Source: Carallia brachiata (Eukaryota; Streptophyta; Magnoliopsida; Malpighiales; Rhizophoraceae). Taken from it: a stretch of 64,000 bases of DNA. This document shows, in pieces, positions 26,071 to 38,529 of the stretch (its first letter is position 1; every line of letters starts with the position of its first letter). The stretch is taken from the NCBI GenBank assembly GCA_021464245.1, contig JADCRB010000155.1:931849-995848 (forward strand), read 5' to 3'. The translations under genes were made by a program, and so were the position numbers. A model generated the notes under the pieces. It was given only the letters and a program-made list of their open reading frames with translations, was not told the DNA's origin and did no database searches.

Positions 26071-26440
26071 CTACGAAAAAAAAAATTGACGCAAAATTTT
26101 CCCCCAATTCCCCACCAAAACCTCGAAATTCGAGCTGTAAATTGGGCAAAAACCTCGAGATCCAACAACTAAAACCCTAAATCAAACACATAAAAATGAA
26201 AGGAACAGCGAGATCTAGGGTTTTACGAAGATCCCTCTACGATTGAGAAGAAAAAAAAAACAAAAACAACAAAAAAAATCGATATCTCCTTTTTGTAAAA
26301 TTTGGCTTCAAGTTAACGCAATTAAAATTTAATGATTAAAATTTCAAAAAAAGAAAAATTTATTTAAAAAACCAAAAATAACTTACAGAATGAGAACCAG
26401 CACAGGTTAGAGAGAGAGAGAAAGAGAGAGAGAGCGTTCT
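26071..26440 (-). promoter_or_regulatory. SEC16 5'UTR intron and leader with GA microsatellite
   Basis: A CT|GTAAGT donor at 26387/26386 and a T-rich tract ending TAG at 26072-26071, 13 bases before the ATG, define a likely 316-nt 5'UTR intron. A (GA)n-type tract at about 26409-26434 lies in the presumed leader exon. Leader introns are common in housekeeping plant genes. This is predicted from splice signals only. Confidence 0.55.
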
Positions 26441-26557
26441 GTTTCACATCAGCCAGCAACCAAGAGAGCTTTGTTTTTCAATATTATTTATTTTTTTTAT
26501 ATTTTCCGTCCTTTTTTTTTATTTTTATTTTTTTTTGTGATAATTATTACGTTACAG

Positions 26558-27180
26558 TAAGGTTCTTAGAACCGAACCGGTCATTGAACCGAAAAGTTGA
26601 GAGGTTCAAAGTTCGACCGGTAAACCGCGGTTAAACAGGTATTTAATATTAAATATATAAAAATTAAATTTTTATATAACTTATATAATTATATAAAATG
26701 TTATATTATATAAGAATGATAATAAATATTTAAAATAAAGTATATTTTAAAAATTATATTAATATTTACATACATTAAAGATATTACAATGAGTATATTT
26801 AATAAAATATAATTTAAAAAAATTAATTCAAAAAATAATATTTATAAATAGTAATTAAATATTAATTTTTAAATTTTAAAGATTAAATTAAAAATTTTAA
26901 TCAATTGAGGACTAAATTAGAATTTTTAATTAAAATTAGAGTTTTAATTATAATTTAGATAAAATTTTGGGTTAAATTATAATTTAAAATTTTTTATTTA
27001 AATTGAACCGGTTCAACCGATCCCGATTTTCCCGATTTTTGACAGATTTTTCTAATTTTTGACCGATTTTTTTCAGTTCGATTTGAATTTCATTTTTAAA
27101 CTTGAACCGAATCGGACCCAAAATCAATTCTCAATTTTTTTAATTGAACCGGCCAGTCTGGTCCGGTTCTTAATTCCATG
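26558..27180. mobile_element. hAT-type MITE with 8-bp target-site duplication
   Basis: The 623-bp AT-rich body is flanked by the direct repeat CGTTACAG at 26550-26557 and 27181-27188. The ends are imperfect inverted repeats: left TAAGGTTCTTAGAACCG, right (reverse complement) CATGGAATTAAGAACCG, both leading into GAACCGG motifs. There is no coding capacity. An 8-bp duplication is the hAT hallmark. It sits roughly 120 bp upstream of the presumed SEC16 leader. Confidence 0.72.
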
Positions 27181-27188
27181 CGTTACAG

Positions 27189-28285
27189 GTCACTGACCAC
27201 AGCAAAGCGTATCTAAGGTTTGTCATATGTTCTACCAAGAAGTAGATCCGATTGTCTTTTTGGGATTACATACATTAAAAAGGCAACTCAACAGTCAACA
27301 CTAAAGGTAAGAAAGTAGTTTAGTGATTATTTTATATTAATTTGAGTTAAAATTTTATCATCATCAAATATAAAAGATTTATAATTGAGGAGTTTTTTAT
27401 TTTAACTTTTTTTTTAATTGAGTATAATTTACTCATAATTTTACACCATATAATAAGTTTGTTAGAAAAATAATATTTAAAAAAAATTAAAAATAATATT
27501 TAAATAGTGTTAGATCATAAGTTTGTTTTACTTATAAAAAAAATGAAGTAAAATTAGCAAGCAATTAATATTGAAGCATGACGTTGGATTTGAAATTAAT
27601 CAACATTATTGTCGTGTGTTAGAATGAGTTTAATAGTACTCCAATAATATATCATTTTTGTGATATAAGTTGAATAAAGTGTCAATAATTATCTTCCAAC
27701 ATTAACTTATATAAGTACCAGTGATATATTTTTTTTGTTCAAAAAAAAAAAACCAAAGGAAACTCTATCTTTTGGCCCTATTTATTCGAATCCATGAAAT
27801 TGAAATAACATAAAAGCAAAACGACTAGAAATCTAAACGGCTTGCAATTCAATTAACTCAACTATCTCAAATTCATAAAATACAAATACGAATAACTCGA
27901 GTACAAAATTCATAATATCCGAAACATAATATATTTTTTTGAACAATAGCAAAGGGAAAATTTATTTTTTTATTTTTTTATTTTTTTATCTGAGACCGTC
28001 CAGTATCTAGTCCAATGGACTGACTAATCTGGACTGATCTGGGTACGACCTCAAAATGTGACAAATATCTCCCAGTAAGTATTTAACGTAACTGTATTTT
28101 CAGAAATTCGAATTTGAAACTTATAATTAAGTGGTGACGGACTCCTATCATCTACACCAACAATCGCTGGTTCAAAAGAAAAATTTATTAGATAAGCCAA
28201 CATGCACAAAAGGGACCTGCTGAACCCATGTAGCCTATTATATCAGGGCAGTAGACAACAAAAGAGGTCACCTAATCATACAAAT
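27189..28285. other. AT-rich intergenic DNA
   Basis: Long poly-A/T and AT-rich stretches with no supported gene. The segment 28180-28280 may belong to the GC-rich insertion that follows (see 28286-28980). Confidence 0.5.
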
Positions 28286-28980
28286 CTAGGCCACAATCAA
28301 GACTCTGGATCTACGGCACAAACAACAAGCTAAAATAAAGACTAGACGCAAAAAAAAAAAAGCTCGCAGGAGCCACGAATAGAGACCGAAAGCCCAACAA
28401 ACCACAACCACAGGAGACACCACAGATGTCCCACCGGACACAAGTTGGAACTGCCGGTGACAGGAACAAAGGAAGGCAGAGGAGCACACGGCGGCCGAAA
28501 CCCAGTGCAAAGCTGGAAGCATGCCAAGGGTTGCAACCTCGCCACAAAAGGACATTGAAATAGGCCCTTGCTGCAGGAAAGCCAGAGTCAAAGCATCGGA
28601 AAACGGCCAAAGGCCAATGACTACGATCAGAGGGCAGAATAGGCACCGGGACCACTGTACAAGGCCTCCTTGATCCCAAAAAGGTCCGCCTCCGCCACCG
28701 CCACCCATCAAAGCGGATGGGGCAGGCATGGGAGTCACCGAAGTTGAAGTCGAGACTGAAGCAGCAGACGAGCGAAGTGAAACGTCGCCAAGAAACAGAG
28801 CCCCACCAAAACAAAGGACAAATGGAGCGACACTAGCACCAGAAACTACCAAAAAGAAACTAAGCTCCACTGAGGGAGCAGCCACAACCAACACTAAATG
28901 CTGAGGAGGGGAGCAAACAGGCTAAATGTACGGCCGACGCACGATAGATGCAACGGTGCAAGTTAGCCGCTGTAGAGAAA
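28286..28980 (-). other. GC-rich patch of unknown origin, possible LINE 3' remnant
   Basis: About 700 bp of distinctly GC-richer sequence in an AT-rich gap. The - strand has an uninterrupted 202-codon frame (28894-28286) with a seven-Gly run and hydrophobic stretches. A second frame overlaps it for 167 codons, so open reading is not strong evidence of coding. I recognise no domain. Downstream on the - strand the text ends in TTATCTAATAAATTTTT near 28180-28200, reminiscent of plant LINE 3' tails, so a decayed non-LTR element is one option. An unrecognised gene fragment is another. Confidence 0.3.
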
Positions 28981-29308
28981 ATTATTGATGTTGGAGTACT
29001 TGCTTTGGTGCTTGATTAACTCGAATACTGATGATTCAAAGTTTAAAATATTTTAAAATTCAAATGATGCAAGATTCAATAAATCTTAAAATCAACGAAA
29101 ATAAAATCTAATGTATCCTTAAATCTGAGTGGTTAAAATCCTAACAAACTTATATTTTAAAATACTCTAGACTTGAAGTAATTCTATTCGAATTTAACTC
29201 AGGTTCATTTGTCAACTCTATCTTATCGTACTAAATGTCTCCTGGTAAAATCAATTATCAGCAAAATATTGTCAAGTGAAATTCATTACTTTGTGTTTAC
29301 TTTCCAGT

Positions 29309-29660
29309 CATTGATGAATCAAACATTTGCTCCCTTGCTTCGTTGGTGCATGTTGGTATTCTTGGATGACATATTCTTGTACAACAGTAGCTTGGAGGAG
29401 CATGGCAGGCATTTGAGGATGGTTTTGGAGATTCTAAGGCAATATAAGCTGTATGCTATGCTTTCCAATATGCTTTTGGTCAGACAATGATCGAGCATTT
29501 GAGGAATGTGTTTTCAACTTTCAGGGTAGCCACAGACCCTTCCAAAGTTGAAGTTATGAAGGCTTAGCAGTTACTTAATTTTTATTAAGAGTTTACGCGG
29601 ATTTCTCGGCCTGAAGGGATACTATCGATGTTTTAAATCTAATGAACGATTAAAAAAAAA
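29309..29660 (+). pseudogene. Ty3/gypsy reverse transcriptase remnant
   Basis: The + strand reads a gypsy-type RT palm segment: a block around LVFLDDIFLYNSSLEEH (the catalytic DD pair), then HLRMVLEILRQYKLYA. In other frames it continues with VATDPSKVE and LRGFLGLKGYYR, which are standard gypsy RT landmarks in the right order. Frameshifts and stops separate the blocks, and no LTRs, integrase or gag are visible nearby. This is a truncated dead fragment. Confidence 0.8.
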
Positions 29661-31534
29661 AAAAGAATCTTTTGCGAATAAGTTAAATAAATAAACAAGT
29701 AATTATATATATATATATATATATTGCATTAGTTTTCTCGATGTGGCATGAGAAAAAAAAAAAAGACTTGATGAGTAACAATATCGTAGTAATTAAATAC
29801 AAATCCTTGGTGCATATATTATAAAAACTAGGCAATCTATTTACGCTTATCTATTTAATTAAAGACTGCAAGGAGAGAAAAGATAAAAAAGGACAGATTG
29901 GAGAATCATAGTACATGAGCCCAACTCTGTTCCTTGTAGTTAATTAGGCAACAATTTCCCTATTTCATTTCATCATCCAAATTTATTCCACGGAATCAAT
30001 TCGGCCAACCTCTCTTTATTATTTGAAAAGTCAAAAGAATGTCATGTTCACAACGATTTAGGCCTTTAGCTAATTTATTTTATTCAGAGTCCTAATAAAA
30101 CAAACGAACTTGAATAATCTTGGCAATCACAGATTGAGTACACTTCCCTTTTTCTTTTCTTTTTTTTTTCTCGAGATTGGGTTCGCTTTCTACTTGGTTT
30201 GGAACGTAACTTTCCTTTTAATTTGATAGAAACGGAAAATGACCACCAAAGTAGTATTTCAAGTGATTTCGGTGATTAGATTTTTTATAAGAGATTTTGA
30301 TATTAAATCCTATCAATATTAATAATAAATTTCAATTTGCGGCTCATTATTTTTAATAAAAAATGTCATCACTATCCAATAGTTTCATACTTTTTAAATA
30401 CAAAATTATGATATTAATGATAATTTTTTTTTCGTAAAATAAAAAAAGAAAAAGAAAGTGACCTTGACTTATAACCTAACCAATGTGTCAGAGTTATGTC
30501 GTTTACATTTAAATATTTCCTCGGAGTTTTTTTTTTTGGGCTATATCTAACCTGTACACGTCCTCGACTTGTTGCCAATGCTAGACCTGTTGCCGCTGGA
30601 TAACGATGCGCATGTTTTTCCTTTTCTTTTTTTTTTTTAAGAAAAAAAATTAAAAATGATACATTACAGTCCTGTGAATAAGTATTATAACTCTACGCTC
30701 AATAAAGCATGATGCAATTAGATAATAATGGCATTATTTGACATAGTATCAAAATTTGACTTAGCTTATTATTTATACTCGCTGTTAAATAATTCGATTC
30801 TTTATGCATAGATTTAACTTATTTCAGTTTAATTTTTTTTGTGTTACATATTAATTAAACTTAGCACGTATCAAAAATATATGTTAAAAAATATATAATT
30901 TTATATTAATAAAATATAAATATCTAATATAATTTATAATGTTATTAAATTTTCTTACTTACTCGTATAAATTTTTAGGCAAAATTGAAATTATAAGTTT
31001 TTATTTGACAATTGGTTACATATTGTAGTCATTTTTGACAAGGAAAAAACGTACAAAATCTGATTTTTCCCTGTTTGAATTATTACTTGATTTAAACAGG
31101 AGGATAATTTTTTAAAATTATAATCATATTTTTTATAATAAAAAATTATCATATTATTTTTTTTATTGTAAAAAATTTTACTATCGTTTCAAAAATTACT
31201 CTCTTATTTCATTTAAACACAATTTGGCTAAAACATTTTCTAATTCTTTACCTGCACTCTTTCGACAAGTATGAACTTAGGATGGGTTACTTCTTCGAAG
31301 GAAAAAAACAGTTGTATTCACTAATTTTGGACTTTCCCTCGAAGTTTAACGTAGCCACATTTTGTTTTGTTGCACTTTCCATTGTCATCTTAACACATGA
31401 CAGTTTTCAATCAAAAAGTAAACGACAAATTTGGCTTTTTCGTTTTTTTTTTTTTTTTGGACTTAATGGCTTTTTCATTTTGACCAGCACAAAGTTGGCA
31501 TTATAAACATTTGACCGAAGAACTGGTGTTATAA
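29661..31534. other. AT-rich intergenic DNA with AT microsatellite
   Basis: An (AT)n tract lies at about 29705-29725, plus many homopolymer runs. I see no supported coding sequence. Confidence 0.55.
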
Positions 31535-32008
31535 CCAAAGTTATTAAAATTGAATTTGTTATCTAATTAAAAATATTAATGATTTAAAATTTAATTGGTT
31601 AAATCAGTTGAACTGATATTAGAACTAATGTTTAATAATATACATATATATATATATATAAGTAATTAAGAGAATAATATTTATAAATAGTGATTAAATA
31701 TTAATTTTTTAAATATTAATGACTAAATTAAAAATTTTAATTAAATTTAAAATTAAATAAAAATTTTAATTAAATTACAGTTAAAATTATAATTTAAATA
31801 ATATTTGAGATCAAATTATAATTTATGAATCTTTTAATTTAATTTTCATCAGTGCAATCGATCTAATTTTTATTAATTTTATTCAATTTTTAACTGGTTT
31901 TAACTCGTCTAAATTTCTTTTAAAATAAACCCTAAACTGCACTGAACCATTAATCGGTTATCGATTAAAATGATGATTGATTGGTCTGATCTAATTTTTA
32001 CAATAATA
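31535..32008. mobile_element. Diverged relative of the 26.6-kb MITE
   Basis: The interior shares order and wording with 26558-27180: GATTAAATATTAATTTTT, GACTAAATTAAAAATTTTAA, AAATTATAATTTA, then a (T)CAATCGATCTAATTTTTATT-type end. Flanking GTTATAA at 31528-31534 and 32009-32015 may be an eroded target duplication. No coding capacity. Confidence 0.5.
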
Positions 32009-32019
32009 GTTATAATGCC

Positions 32020-34478
32020 TTTCAGGCACTATATGAAAATTAAACAAGCCTTTGCCTTTCGTCAAACAAAGCTTTCTGCAACAGTAGAGTTTACAAAGTC
32101 GTAACAACAATGAGTAAAGCAGTAAAGGTAATTTTGGGCATCAAAGATCATGACAAAACATTTCCCGACCTACAATGTAGATAGATATGTTAATTTACAG
32201 AAGACTTAGACTATATAGTAAGATAGTGAAATTATAATCAAATATCATAAAAATCACTCTTATTTCCACAATACAAATAACATAAGATAGAGATCAATTA
32301 ATGGATCTCAATATTTGTTTTCTCTGTAACTTTAGCGATCCCTTTTGTTTATACGTTCATTACTTCAAAAAACAGATGGGGAATCATTTATATATGATTA
32401 ATTAATATTGAGCTTTCAACTTCCTTCTTATATTTCACTGATGTCCATTAATTAGCGCACTAGATTACCTTACATTTGCTCACGTCCGTTGCGTTATTTC
32501 TACTGCATCAGCACTACAATTTTCTAACAAATGCATCGATCACTCCATATTTGGAAATGACACCAGAACAAGTTGAGAATCTTGAGATACATGCAGAGCT
32601 TGGGTGGAACTCAGATACGGGGAAAGGACGGAGCACATTATTTATAAAGGAGAAATATGGGGCTCAAATGCCATCATGCTAATGCTGGGAATATTTTTTT
32701 AGTCTTCGTCAAGGTGGACATGCGTTAATGTAACATAATGTAATAAAATATTTTTTTGAATTAAAAGGAAATAATAGTATATAGATTATCAAATAAATTA
32801 TGTGTTCTTTATGTATTTTTTACTGTATTATTACGTGGTCAAGTCCCTAAAAAAAAAAAAAAAAGCACAAAGCAAAGAATCTGAGGTATGAATAAACGCC
32901 AGATTTGTCGCACTTCTTTTGCTTTTCATTTATTCTGCAATTCTATTAGAGACCAACTTGAACATCGAAATGTTAATATCAATAAAGTTCTTCCTTCTAT
33001 TAGCTCGCTATGTCCCAACTCTGAAACAACATTATTTTTACGATTTATATAAACCTATTTTGGTCAAAAAACAAAAATTAATTAGATAAAATATTACAAT
33101 AGATAGAAGAGTAACAGAAGACAAAAGCATGCTTACATCATATTAGTTATTTTTTTTCACGAGAATAACATACAGGCGAGGCAATACAATAGTCGGAGCA
33201 GAGAGTTTGGTAAAAAAATTCTTTGCGAATTGCGATCTTTCGTGGCCCACGTTGTCTGGGCCACTGAAAAGCCCGAATGGGCCCAGAAAAGTCACAACCC
33301 ACTGGCCCAGATGGTTGTGGTAAATCGCCGGGCTACCTGGGCCGGACTTAATTAATTCTTGGCAAAACACCATGTCTGCCCTCGACATTTTCACAAAGTA
33401 ACCAGCTTTTTGATCAAAAAAAAAAAAGGTAACCGGCTTCCAAATTGCAATTATAGGATCCCTTTTGTTGTTAACTGACATTAGTTTTTTTTATTTGTTT
33501 ATTTTTAAATGTTTCTGTGAATTTGTGTTCAATGTTGACTGAAAATTTCCTTCTGTTCCTTTCAACCCTACAGCGTGGGAGCTAACCTGCAATGGAACGC
33601 AGTTTTTATAGTAAAAGATGGAGGAAAAAAAAAGAGGAGAAAAGTGATCAGAGTTGGTGACTCCTTGTAAGAAGTACTAAAATTTAAGCAACTGTTACAA
33701 GAAGGCCATTCTGTTGCTTCCACCAGCAAGGGGGCTTTCAGCTTGCTCCATCGGCCAATCCTAAATCCTGGTTAGCAACATATAAGATGTAGCTGAAGAT
33801 GTTGTCCAAACTTAAACTCAGCAGACAGCTGAAGCCAGCCTTCCTACCGTGATTAATTCGGCTTTCTACTTGCACGACCATGCTTGGCTTCTGGAAATAG
33901 CTGAAATTTCATAAGTCAACTACATTTTAGCTCAACATTTGAATAGAATTGAATCTTGCTCCGATATGCCATTTACATTTAAACGTACAAGTATGCATCT
34001 TATTGCGTCTACATAGGAATATGGTAACTCTGAATCTTGTCAACCTAGCCTAAAGAGTTCTCGGAATAGCATAATATGGACTTTCGGGGAGATCTACAGT
34101 GAAAGTGCGTTATGTTATGGTTTGAGATTTACTGTACACATATGTATTATTTATTTCAATTAGGCTTATAAGCTTTTATTCAGTTGCGTTGCCCTAAACT
34201 CTGTATTGTATTCTTATTCAATTTAATGAATTTTCTTCTTTCTGTCTGTAATTGTTTCCTGAATTTGGAATTTTCCACGTAAATCTGCATGTTCTTGTTT
34301 ATTTTCTTTGTTGTCTATTGTTTAATTTTTCGCAACAACAGCTTATTTACAAGGGAAATGAAACGAGCCATATTTGCATTGAACTCGCGAAACGTGGTTC
34401 TTAATTTCCTAAAATCTATAGAGGCCTAACCGTCGTGGAACGGAGTTTCCATTAATCTATGCAAATATGATTACACTG
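32020..34478. other. Intergenic DNA
   Basis: No gene is supported. Frames of 68 codons (32476-32682, +) and 112 codons (33143-33481, -) resemble nothing I know and show no splice or promoter support. The right end probably includes the 3'UTR of the WAT1-related gene. Confidence 0.5.
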
Positions 34479-37364
34479 CTAACTTAGGAGAGGCTTCTTC
34501 ACGTCCAACTCACTTTCTCCTGTGTTACCATGGGCGTAACCTTCTTTACCTTTAGCCCATAGAACGAAGTAGAGACCGGCAAACATGATGGACATACCAG
34601 CTAGGCTGCAAATGCAGAAGCAAGATGTTTAATATGAGATATCAGAACAAAAATGCTGCCAATCGAAGCGTGCATTTTGTTGGTCAGGAGAGCTTATACC
34701 TTCCTATTTTAATCGAATCTCCTAGTGTAATGGCTGAGAGGACGACGGAGGCAACCGTGCCAATGGGGCTAAACATGGACACAAGTACTGGACCTCTCTT
34801 CTTCAGTGCCCAGCCATTGAAACTTACGCATGCTCCACCCACAGCACCTCCCTGGTCATCAAAATTTTGTCAGCAGCAACATACTTATTTTACTAGGCAG
34901 CAATACCTTTAGGATCCATATCAGCTCTAAAGTTGTAAAGGGCAATTACTGAAATTACCAGTAACGAATAGACGACGAGGTCGCCAACGCGGTCTAGAGG
35001 CCAATCGATTTCAAAGCTGCGATCTTGTAGCATTTGCACAATTGCAGTGATAATTACACCTATTAAGGACGTTATTGCACACAAAGACATTGGAGCAGGA
35101 AAGTCACCCAAAGTTGTAGCCTGTTACATTACACATAATTTTTAGCCATAATTTACGAAAAAAACGAATAGAGAATTTTTTTTCAATAATCCCTTCAATT
35201 GTACAGCCAAATTACCTGCAACACAATATTGCTTGACAGAACAAAAACAGCTGCAAGGAGATACAAGCAGCCGATGATTTTGTTTCTATCAAAGGCTCCG
35301 CTAGGGCCGGTAACCAGCAAGGAGGCCTCTTTTGCTGATACAGTGCTGTGCATTAAGCTCATTGCGAGGGCACCCACAACGCATAACAACGTGCCCACAA
35401 TCTTCACTTTGCTGTATATGCAACCTATGTTGATTTTCTCCAGCCTGCATGAGTATTCGAACATTTTGATATAAGACCATCATAGTGTGGTACAATTTAA
35501 GTAATGTTAGCCTGGAGGTTCTAAGTACCTTAATGTCCAAGCAATGACAAATATTAGACCCGGAGCAAGATTAGGCATTGCTGTTGCTAGTGCCGGGGAA
35601 GTGAGCTTAATCCCTTTCAGAAATAATGCCTGAAACAGAGTTACCCTGAAGGAGAAAAAAAAAAAGGCAAAAAATTGGAACAGAGGCCACCACAAGGCAA
35701 AAACGTTTCTAGTTATTATGCACATTATCTAGTCCTTTTTTACGTTTTCTCGGCAACTTCAGACTCGTTCCTTCATTAACCTACTGAATAATAATTTTAG
35801 GTTTGGATACCGAATTACCAATTTACTGCGTGTAGATTAGGATGGATTTTTGATCTATTGTAAATTATGAGAATGGTGTATGTGCCAAGGTAACCTCCTC
35901 TTGATAAATTTACACCACTTTTAGAATCAAAAGAACAATTGTACACTTTTTTGTATGCAAAAACATAATTGGATCTTAGTTAAAAAAATAAATAAATAAA
36001 TAACGGTGGTAATAAACAGCCTTTTTAAAGCAGCACCTACCAGCCACCACTGAATTTGACTTGTGGAAGCCGTGAATTTAATTGCGGGGTTCAAACAAAC
36101 TCCATTGTTAAATAAAAACACATTGTTGGCGACTTATCCTTTTATCCACCCTTCCACGCTAAGGTTCGGGTGGACGCTACTCAAACCGTTTTAGAAAACA
36201 ACTTGGCACAAGTTATTCGCTTTTAAAAATAAGAAGTAACTTGATTACGCAATAAAACAGTGTAATACGCAGAAATACATAATTTATTAAATGATTCATA
36301 TTGTATTTTTCTTCTTTAAATTCAAAAATTTTAACTAAATTATGCAACATTAACATAAGCCTACTGCGTTATTCACACTGTATTGTCATCAATTTTTTCT
36401 TGATAAGAAAATATTTGCTAGATAGAGAAGAAGTGGTAGAGTAAGTTAAATATAATTATTAAAAGAAAACAAATATTGCTATAATAATATAAAAGTAAAT
36501 TAACTAAAAAATAAAATTATTTTATTTTATTTTATTAATTGTGTCTAGTTTTAGTCATTTACGTTCGTTATATTATATTACGGTGCTTCGGAAAATTTTT
36601 AACAGTAACTGCCTAAGCCAATCGTCTATCATTTTTTACTCTTTGCAAAATATAAATTGAACAAAGTTCTCTACAATTCTCAGAAACATAAGCAACTCCT
36701 TAACCGACCCATTTATCTTGAACTTCGTTTGATAGTTTTTAGTCAATTTGATGCATTTCAGATGCACATACCTACTAACCCACAGCCGTATTAAACTATG
36801 ACTAGTAGATGTATGTTTATGTTTACCATCATTAACTGCAATTATATCCTCAAAAATAAAATGTTCAATTGATGGTTATCACAATCAATTTGTGAACTCA
36901 AGTCCATATCTAATTCACTATGTGCAACTTCCCCCCCCCCCCCCCCCCCCCCGGTAAGAATACACTAAAAATTACATGGTATGTTCCTACAACAACGTTA
37001 TGGCATCCAAAATTTATGGGCCGCCAAATGGGATCCAAATAAATAAATAAATAAATCCTAGTTTGAAGTGAAATTCTTGTTTTTATTGAGAAATCAAAGG
37101 AAGATAGCCGGATTATGGGACTCTCATTTCCTCAAACTAAAATTTTCAAAAAAATTTGCAAATTGGTGTTGTTGTATGAGGATTAATATGTTAAGGAAAG
37201 ACTAATTGCAATAACATATGGTTTCAAAATACTGAAATACGAAAGTAAAACTGTCCTTACCCTGCAAAAGAGATCAAAACAAGCTGAATCGCCAACTTCA
37301 AAGTGATTTTCTTAGGCCATTGGCTCCTGCAATTACACCACCAACATTCAACAATCAAATCACC

Positions 37365-37404
<40 letters not shown>

Positions 37405-37605
37405 CCTTTCAAAATAAACAGCAACAGGAGAGATGATGAGGAAGGTGGCAAAAGTAGAGAAGATAACAATGGTTAAGGGGGACAGGCCAAGAGACATAAG
37501 ATAACTCAATAACACAGAGTTGACTGCATATACAAATTGTACACCTATCAACCCCCCTGTTATTGCAAAATCTTCAATTATCTCTTTCTTCCTGTACCAA
37601 GCCAT
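34479..37605 (-). CDS. WAT1-related EamA/DMT transporter
   Basis: Seven exons on the - strand: 37605-37406, 37326-37261, 35645-35529, 35444-35216, 35120-34959, 34851-34700 and 34605-34479; 350 residues, all phases consistent. The start MAWYRKKEIIEDFAI leads into ten predicted membrane helices arranged as two EamA repeats. Landmarks are GVQFVYAVNSVLLSYLMSLG, LFLKGIKLTSPALATAMPNL, LCVVGALAMSLMH, GACVSFNGWALKKRGPV and the end GLYFVLWAKGKEG...DVKKPLLS. The closest match I recall is the Arabidopsis At5g47470 type. WAT1 itself is a tonoplast auxin exporter; the substrate of this relative is unknown. Intron 1 is only 79 nt and mostly a GA/CT microsatellite; intron 2 (1615 nt) contains a 22-base C run. 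The coding frame is intact. Confidence 0.93.
36931..36952. repeat. Poly(C) run of 22 bases
   Basis: Twenty-two consecutive C bases lie within intron 2 of the WAT1-related gene. Long C/G homopolymers are rare in AT-rich plant DNA; on the transcribed (-) strand this is poly(G). Confidence 0.9.
37368..37399. repeat. (GA)16 microsatellite in a 79-nt intron
   Basis: The GA tract (CT on the coding strand) starts about seven bases inside the donor of intron 1 of the WAT1-related gene (37405-37327) and fills roughly 40 percent of it. Confidence 0.9.
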
Positions 37606-38520
37606 TCTCAATTATATATCTCCCTCAAGAATAAAAGAGATTTAATGAGATGGCTTTGGCTACTCTCTCTCTCTCCAATCTCCTCCAAACAAAATGCCCC
37701 AGATGGGGTTGCTAGCTTAACGTCTTTTTTTTTTTTTTTTTCCTTTCTTAAATTGCCTCCAAAACCATGTTTTATGGCTTAGAAAAGCTTCACTATATCC
37801 ATCTCTTTTAATCCTTTCTATGCCTCTTTGTTAATCTCTCTCTGTTTATTGTGTACAAGGAAATTCCAAGCGTTAGAGATTAGCAAGAAGGAAGAAGAAA
37901 ACAGAAAGGAGACAAAACACAAAAAAACAAAAACCCACAAACTGTTGGCTCTCTCTCAATTTTGTTTTGTTCTTTGTTAATCTTTTCAGTTTTGCTTTTG
38001 GTTTTGGGTATTGGTGGCCATTTTTCAATCTCCAAAGTCGTCTAACCATTTCTTCTCAAAATGTGCCTGTTCCATCTAACATTCTTGAGCCTTCTCTACC
38101 AGTCTTCTATCCCGGTCCTCGCGGGATATTTATTGTTCCTTTTTTTTAAAAAAAAAAAAAGATTTCCTTTTTTAGTCAAATCTCCAATGCGAGGCAAAAT
38201 ATTGTGCTAAAATGAAAAATAAATAAATTATTAAATTAACTATATTTTTCTTCTATCATGAATTACATGACTGCATAGAAATTCTCAAAATATTATTGGT
38301 ACTTTGTTCAGTTTCCAACTTTTTACCCATCATTTACATTTTCCATATAGGTTTCTTTTTTTTTTACTGGAAATTTCATTGAGCCCTAAGGAACGTGAAA
38401 ATAGTTAAAGTAAAAGTTTAGGACCCATTTGGAGATATTGTTAATTTTTTATTACTATTTCTTATTTTTTGGTTTTCTGTTTTTGCTATTTGTTAAATTT
38501 TTGTATTTATTATTGTCAAT
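37606..38520. other. Promoter region of the WAT1-related gene
   Basis: CT-rich stretches (37661-37682, 37941-37956) and T runs precede the ATG on the - strand; these could be leader and core-promoter sequence. I see no separate gene. Confidence 0.45.
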
Positions 38521-38529
38521 TTTTATTTT

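Noticed and set aside
33143..33481. 112-codon - strand frame
   Set aside because: No recognisable domain, homopolymer-encoded Phe run, and no splice or promoter support.
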